A DNA stretch of 64,000 bases from CAVSRC01 sp963781775 (GTDB lineage: Bacteria; Pseudomonadota; Alphaproteobacteria; Rhizobiales; Kaistiaceae): positions 124,001 to 188,000 of the forward strand of contig CAWAHE010000019.1 in assembly GCA_963781775.1 (NCBI GenBank), in the 5' to 3' direction. A program made the position numbers and the translations under genes. Positions 26,472 to 33,861 of this stretch are shown here, piece after piece (position 1 is the first letter of the stretch; every line of letters starts with the position of its first letter). The notes under the pieces are model-generated. The model made no database searches, had not been told where the DNA came from, and saw nothing but the letters and a program-made list of their open reading frames with translations.

Positions 26472-26761
26472 AGAAGCGCAAGAACCGGATTCTGGAAGGT
26501 GCCCGACAGGCGCTCGCTATCGCCAAGGGCGAACTCGATCCGTCGACCTACGCGATCCACGTTCCCGATGAGATCGATGTTAAGGCGCTGCGCCGCCGCC
26601 TGAAGCTGTCACAAACCGCTTTCGCCAAACGCTACGGGTTCAATCCCGCGCGCATCCGCGATTGGGAGCAGGGGCGATCCAGCCCCGATGGCGCTGTGCG
26701 CGCCTATCTGCTGGTCATCCAGCGCGAGCCGGAAGCGGTCGAGCGGGCGCTTGCGGCGTAG
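26468..26761 (+). CDS. XRE-family antitoxin (HigA/NadS-like)
   Basis: 97 residues from ATG 26468, overlapping the toxin stop by four bases (ATGA). The N-terminus ILEGARQALAIAKGELDPSTY and VPDEIDVKALRRRLKLSQTAFAKRYGF, then RIRDWEQGRSSPDGAVRAYL, form the helix-turn-helix typical of HigA/NadS antitoxins. It should bind the toxin and repress the operon through the palindrome at 26068-26086. Confidence 0.88.
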   Translation: MKKRKNRILEGARQALAIAKGELDPSTYAIHVPDEIDVKALRRRLKLSQTAFAKRYGFNPARIRDWEQGRSSPDGAVRAYLLVIQREPEAVERALAA

Positions 26762-26831
26762 CTTTTCCTGACGGCTGCTTGCGGGTTCGCCTCGCCTCCG
26801 TCATGGCCGACGGGCCTTTAGCCCCCCGGAC

Positions 26832-26846
26832 TTGACCCGGGGTCAA
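26832..26846. repeat. Perfect 7-bp inverted repeat in an intergenic element
   Basis: TTGACCC and GGGTCAA around a single G. The surrounding words (CGTCATGGCCG, CCCGGCCATCCACG) look like intergenic palindromes common in Hyphomicrobiales, here apparently interrupted or rearranged. This family link is from memory. Confidence 0.45.
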
Positions 26847-26882
26847 CCCGGCCATCCACGCCAATGGCGGAGCGGCCCGACC

Positions 26883-26953
26883 GACCCACAGCGGTCAGCA
26901 GCGCGCCGATCGCGAGCGCGATCGGGCCGAAAAGTCCGGCAAGCACCACATGA
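26883..26953 (+). pseudogene. Truncated second copy of the Q-rich gene tail
   Basis: Matches 25903-25954 with three mismatches over 52 bp, and still translates as THSGQQRADRERDRAEKSGKHH in the equivalent frame. No start or 5' part is present. It reads as the remnant of a tandem paralogue or duplicated segment that now lies on the far side of the toxin-antitoxin pair. Confidence 0.7.
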
Positions 26954-27126
26954 GGCATGCTAGCTGTAAGGCCGGTCCATCTGCGGTTGAGTTGCCCGTT
27001 CCATCTGCGGTTGAGGGCGCCTATACCGGCTTACTGAGCAAGAGGCCGATGGAATCAGACGGCGCTTTGCAATGGTCCCACTGTGATCGAGGCGTCTCAA
27101 ATCTCAACAGTCCCAGGATAGCCACG

Positions 27127-29334
27127 ATGGCCACGCAACTCGTAGCTCTCACGCTGCCCGACCGAGTGAAAGTCCTGACTTTTGACGTCGCTTTCTTCTT
27201 TGTCGTGTTCGTCGCGGTCTCAGGTCGTTGGCTCCCCACCGGCGGTTTGGAGAGCGTGTGGCTCTTTGCAGCGATCGCCCTCTGGTTTCTCAGCCTACTT
27301 TCGGCTCCGTGGTTTGTGCCACCTCGCGATGCTTTAGCAAATGCTGTTGCCGGCTCATGTTTGCTGGTAGCGGCTGACCTAAGCGCCGTGAATGTCTTGC
27401 AGGTACCGCTACAGACGATTCGCTGGGTCGCCGTCGGTTATTGCACTGTTGTTGCGCTTCTTGCGTTGATCTCATTGTTGAGCACGCCACACGGAGATCG
27501 GTCGCCCAATGGACACGCTGCGTTTCGCCTGACAGTGAATTTTGGAAGAGCAGAGCTTCTCTACACTCCGGCGGCGGTGATCAGCTTTGTTGGAGCATAC
27601 CAATCGCGCCCTGCCGCGATGGCTTCTCTGTTCTTGATTTGGATCTTCTTCATAACGGCTCGCCCTGCCGAAAGGTTCTTGTTGGCATTCCGCCAATGGC
27701 AATCGGATCGAAAGGCTGGACCGGACTCAAATGATGTCGGCGTCATTGAGCGGATAGATCACCCCGACATCGTAAGGGTCACGCTGTTCAAAGGTGCGAA
27801 TTGGAAACCGGATGCGCTGTATACCGCAGCGATGTCCGACGGTGACCAGCGTTTTGTGTTGGCCCTCTTTTCGCAAGTACAGGGTGAAGAAGTAGTAGGA
27901 ACCGGGCTTTGTGTCGCTAGCGTTGGCGATCCAATTCCAGCATCGCGCGGCCACGTTTACGCGACCCATGACGAAGAGAAAGCTTCGGGTTTCATCGAGA
28001 ATCTCAGTGGGACTAAGGGCTCCAAGCTGATCGGTTTCACGGTGGAGCGCTCGACCATTGGGGTATTGCGGTTTGAGGTTTCCACAGCCGCCGAGCTTTC
28101 CGAGGGCGACGTAGCTTTCGCGCGGGTCTCCGGGCGCGACGTCTTCTACCAAATACTAGACGCGGAAACTTCGGAAGAGAGCTTTGATCAGAACCCCCGT
28201 GGCATGCACATTGTTAGGGCTGCGCAACTTGGTTGCTACGATAGGGTCAGGGGCTTCACCAAATATCCCTGGTTACCTTCAATGAACACACCGCTGTTTT
28301 GGGCGAAAGATCGTTCCTTTGAAGCGCCTCAATTGGGACCCGAGGACGTCGTTATCGGCATGGTCCCCTCAACAGAGATCCCTGTTGTAGCGAACATTAA
28401 CTCGCTTATCGAGTATCACACAGCGATCTTAGGTGTCACAGGTACGGGCAAAACCGAACTGGCGTTGGACATAGTTCGGGAGGCGGCCCAAAGGGGAGCA
28501 AAGGTTTTCTGCGTTGACTTCACGGGTGAGTACATGGCTCGCCTTGACGATCTCAAGCCACTCAGCCCTTCGCCATCGAGTAAGGAAGTCACCGATCTGG
28601 AGGCCAAGCTATTTGACGCTGAGACCGGGGACTACGGGGCCGGGAAAGAGAAGAAGGCTCTGAACGCCTCTTTGAAAACCATGCGCGCTGGTATCAAGAA
28701 GCAAGTGGAGGCGTTTCTGGTTGGAGGGGCAGACAAGGTCGCCATTCTAGAGTTGGCCGAGATAGCGAATTCCAAAGCAACTCTTCGTCTGACGGAGTTG
28801 TACCTTTCTTCGATAATGGATTGGGCCCGTCAGAATCGCAAAGCGCGGCAGATCATGATCGTGCTTGAAGAAGCTCACACAATTATTCCCGAGACCCACG
28901 GCGCTGGCTTCGATTTTGATACGCAGTGGGTGGTCAGTCGGATTGGTCAGATTGCGCTGCAAGGGCGAAAGTACGGCGTGGGTCTACTTGTCGTAAGCCA
29001 GCGAACCGCCTTGGTCAGCAAAACGATCTTGTCTCAGTGCAACACATTTCTGACGCACAGTCTGATAGATCAAACAAGCCTGAACTTCTTGGAGAGCGTT
29101 TACAGTTCCGAGCATACGAAGCTCATTCCTAACTTGCGGCAATTCGAGTTTTTGGCATTCGGAAAAGCCGTACGCGCGGAGAGACCTGTCCTGCTGGTGC
29201 GTCCATTTGACCAACGCAAGAAGGACGCAAGCGAAGCATTGCGGAAACCCCTTCCGCTGGCGAGGCCAGCTGAGCCCGCGGCTGCGGCTAACGACGTCAA
29301 TCCAGCACCTCGAATACGGACACCGCTTGAATGA
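27127..29334 (+). CDS. Membrane-anchored HerA-like (DUF87) ATPase
   Basis: 735 residues from ATG 27127, preceded by AGGATAG. The first about 200 residues hold five or six hydrophobic segments (VAFFFVVFVAVSG, LWFLSLLSAPWFV, AVGYCTVVALLALISLL, LIWIFFI). A middle beta-rich region (GDVAFARVSGRDVFYQILD) resembles the HAS-barrel of HerA proteins. The ATPase domain has Walker A GVTGTGKTE at 436-444, and Walker B IMIVLEEAH at 576-584; the run RKYGVGLLVVSQRTALVS is the HerA/FtsK sensor region. Base composition is clearly more AT-rich than both neighbours, which suggests transfer. A HerA-fold motor in the membrane could move DNA or protein; a defence role is possible but unproven. Confidence 0.8.
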   Translation: MATQLVALTLPDRVKVLTFDVAFFFVVFVAVSGRWLPTGGLESVWLFAAIALWFLSLLSAPWFVPPRDALANAVAGSCLLVAADLSAVNVLQVPLQTIRWVAVGYCTVVALLALISLLSTPHGDRSPNGHAAFRLTVNFGRAELLYTPAAVISFVGAYQSRPAAMASLFLIWIFFITARPAERFLLAFRQWQSDRKAGPDSNDVGVIERIDHPDIVRVTLFKGANWKPDALYTAAMSDGDQRFVLALFSQVQGEEVVGTGLCVASVGDPIPASRGHVYATHDEEKASGFIENLSGTKGSKLIGFTVERSTIGVLRFEVSTAAELSEGDVAFARVSGRDVFYQILDAETSEESFDQNPRGMHIVRAAQLGCYDRVRGFTKYPWLPSMNTPLFWAKDRSFEAPQLGPEDVVIGMVPSTEIPVVANINSLIEYHTAILGVTGTGKTELALDIVREAAQRGAKVFCVDFTGEYMARLDDLKPLSPSPSSKEVTDLEAKLFDAETGDYGAGKEKKALNASLKTMRAGIKKQVEAFLVGGADKVAILELAEIANSKATLRLTELYLSSIMDWARQNRKARQIMIVLEEAHTIIPETHGAGFDFDTQWVVSRIGQIALQGRKYGVGLLVVSQRTALVSKTILSQCNTFLTHSLIDQTSLNFLESVYSSEHTKLIPNLRQFEFLAFGKAVRAERPVLLVRPFDQRKKDASEALRKPLPLARPAEPAAAANDVNPAPRIRTPLE

Positions 29335-29438
29335 AGTCTGGCCCCAACAGCCCCCCAAACCCTTGACCCGGCCGACCCCGCGCGCCTGAGGGTGCACCAC
29401 GGCGCCACTTTCCGCCGCCCTGCCAATCCCCCGAGCCC

Positions 29439-31247
29439 ATGACCGACACCGCCACAACCCCTCCGGCAGCCGCGCCCGCGGAATTTGCCGGCGAGGATCG
29501 CACCCTTTCGCTCCCCGTCCTCGTCGTCCTTGCCCTGATCATCGGCGTCGTCGCCGCGCTCGGCGCCGTGGTCTTCCGCTACATGATCGGGGCCGTCCAC
29601 AACCTCTTCTTCCTCGGCAAGTTCAGCGTCCTCTACGACGCCAACCAGTTCGATCCGGCGAGCCCGTGGGGGCCGCTCATCATCCTGGCGCCGGTCATCG
29701 GCGGCCTCGTCGTCGTCTGGCTGGTGCAGACCTTCGCGCCCGAAGCCAAGGGCCACGGCGTGCCCGAGGTCATGTATGCGATCTACCACAACAAGGGGAA
29801 CGTGCGCGGTATCGTCGCGGTGGTGAAGTCGATCGCCTCGGCGATCTCCATCGGCTCCGGCGCTTCGGTCGGCCGCGAGGGGCCGATCATCCAGATCGGC
29901 GCCTCCTTCGGCTCGACGCTGGCGCGCGTTCTCCATCTCGCCCGCTGGCAGAAGATCACGCTGCTCTCGGCAGGCGCAGGGGCGGGCATCGCCGCCACCT
30001 TCAACACGCCGCTCGGCGGCGTGCTGTTCGCGGTCGAGCTGCTGCTGCCTGAAGTGAGCAACCGCACCTTCCTGCCGGTCGTGGTGGCGACCACCACCGC
30101 CACCTCCATCGGCCGCTACGTCTTCGGGCTGGATCCGGCCTTCTTCGTGCCCGAGGCGGCGCTGCCCGGCGGCTTTGCCATCGACAACCCGCTGGTGCTT
30201 GGCGGCTTCGGCGTGCTCGGCCTCGCCGCCGGCGTCGCCTCGTGGGGCTTCATCCGCTTCCTCGCCTGGTGCGAGGACATCTTCCCCAAGCTGCCCGGCA
30301 ACGCCTACACGCAGAACATCATCGGCATGCTCGCGATCGGCGTCATCTTCTACGGCTTCGAGCTGACCACCGGCCATCCGCAGACCGCCGGCGTCGGCTA
30401 TGCCACCATCCAGACGATCCTCAACGGCGGCATCGCCACCTTCGCGCTGCTGGCGGCCCTGTTCGCCGGCAAGCTGGTCGCCACCTCGATCAGCCTCGGT
30501 TCGGGGGCGTCGGGCGGCGTGTTCTCGCCGTCGCTGTTCATCGGCGCCACCCTCGGCGCCGCCTTCGGTGCCCTCGGCGCGCTGCTCTTCCCCAACCAGG
30601 GCTTCTCGGTGGTCGAGTTCGCCGTGGTCGGCATGGGCGCCATCGTCGGCGGGGCGACCGGCGCGTCGATGACCGCGATCGTGATGATCTTCGAGATGAC
30701 CCGCGACTACAACGTCATCGTGCCGCTGGTGGTCGCCGTGGCGCTCGCCACCGGCATGCGGCGCGCGCTGATCGTGGAGAACATCTACACCATCAAGCTG
30801 CGCCATCGCGGCCAGCCGATCCCGACCATCCGCCACACCAACATGTATCTCGTCCGCCAGGCGCGCGAGCTGATGAACAAGGATTTCCTTATTCTGCCGG
30901 CCGAGACCACCATCATCGATGCGCTGGCGAAGATCGCCGAACGGCCGACCGCGCACATCATCGTTTCGGACGGTGCGCGCATCGCCGGCGTGGCGCGGCT
31001 CGCCGCCGGCTCCTACGCGCCGGACCGCTATGCCGGGCAGACGCTCAAGTCGGTCACCGAAGAGGATTACGTGATCGCGCCGGAGACCTCGATCCTCAAC
31101 ACGATCATCTCGCGCATGAACCGGCGCTCGCGCGGCCTTGCCATCGTCGTCAACAGCCGGGCGCGGATTCCCCGGCCGGAGGACGTGGTCGGCGTCATCG
31201 CGGCGCAGGAGATCGCCAATTCGGTGATCGCCAACCACTACGCTTAG
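29439..31247 (+). CDS. ClC-family chloride channel/transporter with CBS domains
   Basis: 602 residues. About ten membrane helices with the three ClC selectivity signatures: GSGASVGREGPI (including the gating Glu), LGGVLFAVELLLPE and GSGASGGVFSPSLFIGA. A C-terminal cytoplasmic tail carries paired CBS domains (MNKDFLILPAETTIIDALAKI; APETSILNTIISRMNR). The position matching the proton-transfer glutamate of E. coli ClC-ec1 (second Glu of FIIEEM) appears to be Leu here (FAVELL), so the protein may be a channel or use another coupling. It ends at a shared hairpin with the EamA gene. Confidence 0.92.
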   Translation: MTDTATTPPAAAPAEFAGEDRTLSLPVLVVLALIIGVVAALGAVVFRYMIGAVHNLFFLGKFSVLYDANQFDPASPWGPLIILAPVIGGLVVVWLVQTFAPEAKGHGVPEVMYAIYHNKGNVRGIVAVVKSIASAISIGSGASVGREGPIIQIGASFGSTLARVLHLARWQKITLLSAGAGAGIAATFNTPLGGVLFAVELLLPEVSNRTFLPVVVATTTATSIGRYVFGLDPAFFVPEAALPGGFAIDNPLVLGGFGVLGLAAGVASWGFIRFLAWCEDIFPKLPGNAYTQNIIGMLAIGVIFYGFELTTGHPQTAGVGYATIQTILNGGIATFALLAALFAGKLVATSISLGSGASGGVFSPSLFIGATLGAAFGALGALLFPNQGFSVVEFAVVGMGAIVGGATGASMTAIVMIFEMTRDYNVIVPLVVAVALATGMRRALIVENIYTIKLRHRGQPIPTIRHTNMYLVRQARELMNKDFLILPAETTIIDALAKIAERPTAHIIVSDGARIAGVARLAAGSYAPDRYAGQTLKSVTEEDYVIAPETSILNTIISRMNRRSRGLAIVVNSRARIPRPEDVVGVIAAQEIANSVIANHYA

Positions 31248-31255
31248 TTCTTTGC

Positions 31256-31300
31256 GCAATTCCGGACGGAAAAGTGGGTTCCACTTTTCCTGGGAATTGC
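31256..31300. repeat. Nested palindrome between ClC and EamA genes
   Basis: Outer arms GCAATTCC/GGAATTGC (31256-31263/31293-31300) and inner arms GGAAAAGTGG/CCACTTTTCC (31268-31277/31281-31290) with a 3-nt loop. It fills the gap between two convergent genes and can act as a two-way terminator. The form resembles repeated palindromes of rhizobial genomes (recalled, not searched). Confidence 0.7.
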
Positions 31301-31301
31301 T

Positions 31302-32237
31302 TCACGCCTGAAGGCGGTTGAGCCCGATCAGGCGAAGCGGGCGGCCGTCGATGCCGGCAAGGCCGAGGCCGATCAGCGCCATGCCGGCGAAATCGTTGAG
31401 GCCCAGCCGCTCGTGCAGGATGATGGCGCCGAGCAGGATGGCGCTGACCGGCACCAGGAACGTCACCAGCATCAGGTTGACCGCGCCGGCCGTCGCCAGG
31501 ATGCGGTAGTAGATGACATAGGCGATGGCCGAGGAGACGGCGGCCAGCGCAATCAGCGCCGCCCAGACCTCGATGCCCGGCATCGGCAGGGTCCACGGCC
31601 GGTCGATGATCGCCGTCAGCGGCAGCATCATGATGGCGGCCGCCGTGAACTGGCCGGCAGCCGAGGCCAGCGGCGCCTGTCCGGAGCGGCTGAAGCGCCG
31701 GGCGTAGATCGGCGACACGGCGTAGAACACCGAGGCGAGCAGCAGGGCGAGTTCGGCCAGCACGTCGACGCTGAAACCGTGCAGCGCGTCCGGCCCGATC
31801 ATCACCACCACGCCGATGAAGCCGACGATCAGCCCGCCGACGCGGCCGGCCGTCATGCGTTCGTCGCTGGTCAGGTAATGGGCGAAGACGACCGCGAAAA
31901 GCGGCGTCGTGGCGTTGAGGATGGCGGCAAGTCCGCTCGCCACGTGTCCCTGCGCCCAGGCGATCAGGCTGAAGGGAATCACGTTGTTGAGCAGGCCCAT
32001 CACGAAGAACCCTGTCCACGCCGTGCGTCCACGTGGCATGCGTGTGCCGGTCCCGCGTACGACAACATAGAGCAGAGCCGCGCCGCCGGTTACGCGGAAG
32101 GCGACGATCGCCAGCGCCGGCAGCTCCCGTATCGCCACCGCGTTGTAGAGATACGAGCCGCCCCACAACGTCGCCAGCAAGACGAGAAGCGACCATTCGC
32201 CCGGCGTCATGGTGCGGTTGATGACAGGCGGCGGCAT
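31302..32237 (-). CDS. EamA/DMT-family transporter
   Basis: Drug/metabolite transporter superfamily protein of about 311 residues with ten predicted membrane helices and two EamA halves. Typical elements are LLATLWGGSYLYNAVAI, AILNATTPLFAVVFAHYL in the first half and VSSAIAYVIYYRILATAGAV in the second. I took ATG 32237 (MPPPVINR); ATG 32210 (MTPGEWSLL) is as likely since neither has a good ribosome site. A much longer open frame upstream is not coding. Substrate unknown. Confidence 0.88.
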   Translation of the reverse strand: MPPPVINRTMTPGEWSLLVLLATLWGGSYLYNAVAIRELPALAIVAFRVTGGAALLYVVVRGTGTRMPRGRTAWTGFFVMGLLNNVIPFSLIAWAQGHVASGLAAILNATTPLFAVVFAHYLTSDERMTAGRVGGLIVGFIGVVVMIGPDALHGFSVDVLAELALLLASVFYAVSPIYARRFSRSGQAPLASAAGQFTAAAIMMLPLTAIIDRPWTLPMPGIEVWAALIALAAVSSAIAYVIYYRILATAGAVNLMLVTFLVPVSAILLGAIILHERLGLNDFAGMALIGLGLAGIDGRPLRLIGLNRLQA

Positions 32238-32411
32238 GGGCGGTGGCTCGGATGGGGCAGGGCGCGCACCATACGGCTCCGGCCGCGGTTCCGCATTCCG
32301 ATTCTTGCGGGGGCGGGGCGGGGTTGGCGGCGATTTGAGCGCTTTGGCTGGCAACCGCCATTTGCTACGGTGCGCAAACGCTTCGTTGGTGGTTGAGGAA
32401 TACCCGGCAAG

Positions 32412-33827
32412 ATGAGTGTGCAACTCGCGGTCGACGTGACGGCGCGCAATGCGAGCGGCCTGGCTGCCGCGCTGGCGGTCCTTCGGCTGCAGTTCGGCGA
32501 CCAACTGATCGAATCCGAGGCCGTGCGACGCCAGCACGGGCATCAAACGACATGGCTGGGCAATCAGCCGCCGGACGCCGTCGTGTTCCCCGAATCGACC
32601 GAAGAAGTCGCCGAAATCGTGCGAATCTGCGGAAAATACGAGGTTCCGATTATCCCCTTCGGCGTCGGCTCGTCGCTGGAAGGCCACGTCAACGCGCCCT
32701 TCGGCGGCGTCTCGGTCGACATGAGCAAAATGAGCCAAGTGCTTGCAGTACATGCAGAAGATCTCGACGTGGTGGTCCAGCCGGGGGTCACCCGCAAGCA
32801 GCTCAACGAGCACATCCGCGATCAGGGGCTGTTCTTTCCGATCGATCCCGGCGCCGACGCCTCGCTCGGCGGCATGGCCGCCACCCGCGCTTCGGGCACC
32901 AACGCCGTGCGCTATGGCACCATGCGCGACAACGTGATCAGCCTGACGGCGGTGATGCCGGACGGTTCGATCGTCAAGACCGGCAACCGGGCGAAAAAAT
33001 CGTCGGCCGGATACGATCTCGCCCGGCTCCTGATCGGCTCCGAGGGGACGCTCGGGATCATCACCGAGCTGGTCCTGAGGGTGCACGGGATTCCCGAGGC
33101 CATCGCCGGCGGCGTGGTTCCCTTCGAGACGGTCGAGGGCGCTTGCAATGCCACAATCTTGACGATCCAGAGCGGTATCCCCATCGCGCGCATAGAACTG
33201 CTCGACGCCTTGATGGTGAAGGCCTGCAACGCCTATTCAAAACTCGACCTGCCGGAAGTGCCGCACCTGTTCGTGGAGTTCCACGGCAGCGCCGGCTCGG
33301 TAAAGGAACAGGCAGAGGCCTTCGGCGAGATTGCCGCGGATTGCGGCGGCGGCGAATTCTCATGGGCGGTCAAGCCCGAAGAGCGCACCCGCCTCTGGCA
33401 GGCGCGCCACGACGTATACTGGGCGTCGTTCACGCTGCGGCCTGGCGCCAAGGCGATCGCCACGGATGCCTGCGTGCCGATTTCGCGGTTGGCGGAATGC
33501 GTCACCGAGACGGTTGCAGATGTCGCCGAGAGTCGGTTGCTAGCGCCGGTCGTGGGTCATGTTGGCGACGGCAATTTTCATTTGACCATGCTGGTCGATA
33601 TGGAGGATCGCGACGAGGTCGCGCGGTGCGAGGGATTGATCTCGCGGCTCAATCTGCGCGCCATCGCGATGGAGGGAACCTGCACGGGCGAACACGGCAT
33701 CGGGCAGGGGAAGATGAAGTATCTCGGGATCGAGCTAGGCAACGGTCTCGACGTCATGCGGGCGATCAAACAGGCCATCGATCCCAGGGGGATCATGAAT
33801 CCGGGCAAGATCGTCTCGCCGGGCTGA
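32412..33827 (+). CDS. FAD-linked D-lactate/glycolate dehydrogenase (GlcD/Dld family)
   Basis: 471-residue flavoprotein of the VAO/PCMH family. The FAD-binding PCMH domain shows PIIPFGVGSSLEGH, FFPIDPGADASLGGM and a long LIGSEGTLGIITE. The C-terminal FAD-oxidase domain ends VGDGNFHLTM, EGTCTGEHGIGQGK and the metal-site His, then AIKQAIDPRGIMNPGK. The closest named relatives are D-lactate dehydrogenase (cytochrome) and glycolate oxidase subunit GlcD. No glcE/glcF gene lies nearby, which favours the stand-alone D-lactate type. ATG 32412 follows GAGGAAT. Confidence 0.9.
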   Translation: MSVQLAVDVTARNASGLAAALAVLRLQFGDQLIESEAVRRQHGHQTTWLGNQPPDAVVFPESTEEVAEIVRICGKYEVPIIPFGVGSSLEGHVNAPFGGVSVDMSKMSQVLAVHAEDLDVVVQPGVTRKQLNEHIRDQGLFFPIDPGADASLGGMAATRASGTNAVRYGTMRDNVISLTAVMPDGSIVKTGNRAKKSSAGYDLARLLIGSEGTLGIITELVLRVHGIPEAIAGGVVPFETVEGACNATILTIQSGIPIARIELLDALMVKACNAYSKLDLPEVPHLFVEFHGSAGSVKEQAEAFGEIAADCGGGEFSWAVKPEERTRLWQARHDVYWASFTLRPGAKAIATDACVPISRLAECVTETVADVAESRLLAPVVGHVGDGNFHLTMLVDMEDRDEVARCEGLISRLNLRAIAMEGTCTGEHGIGQGKMKYLGIELGNGLDVMRAIKQAIDPRGIMNPGKIVSPG

Positions 33828-33861
33828 CCGGTCGGACGATCGATCGGTAGCGGAGGCCACT

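Larger units (their letters stand above)
26762..27126. other. Intergenic stretch with repeats and a gene remnant
   Basis: 365 nt without an intact gene. It holds a palindromic repeat-like element (about 26800-26868, with TTGACCC-G-GGGTCAA at 26832-26846), the truncated second copy of the Q-rich gene's 3' end (26883-26953), and a 15-bp direct repeat CCATCTGCGGTTGAG at 26977-26991 and 27001-27015. An open frame from 26950 runs into the ATPase but its first 59 codons are made of these repeats and look non-coding. Confidence 0.6.

Noticed and set aside
26950..27126. Longer start for the HerA-like ATPase
   Set aside because: The extra 59 codons come from the Q-rich gene remnant and a 15-bp repeat; ATG 27127 has the ribosome site and normal N-terminus.
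26097..29334. Considered as an integrative element with integrase and tRNA attachment site
   Set aside because: No integrase, transposase or tRNA gene is present; only a 52-bp repeat around part of it.
29100..31259. 719-codon minus-strand open frame
   Set aside because: Antisense to the ClC gene and the end of the HerA-like gene, low-complexity composition, no motif.
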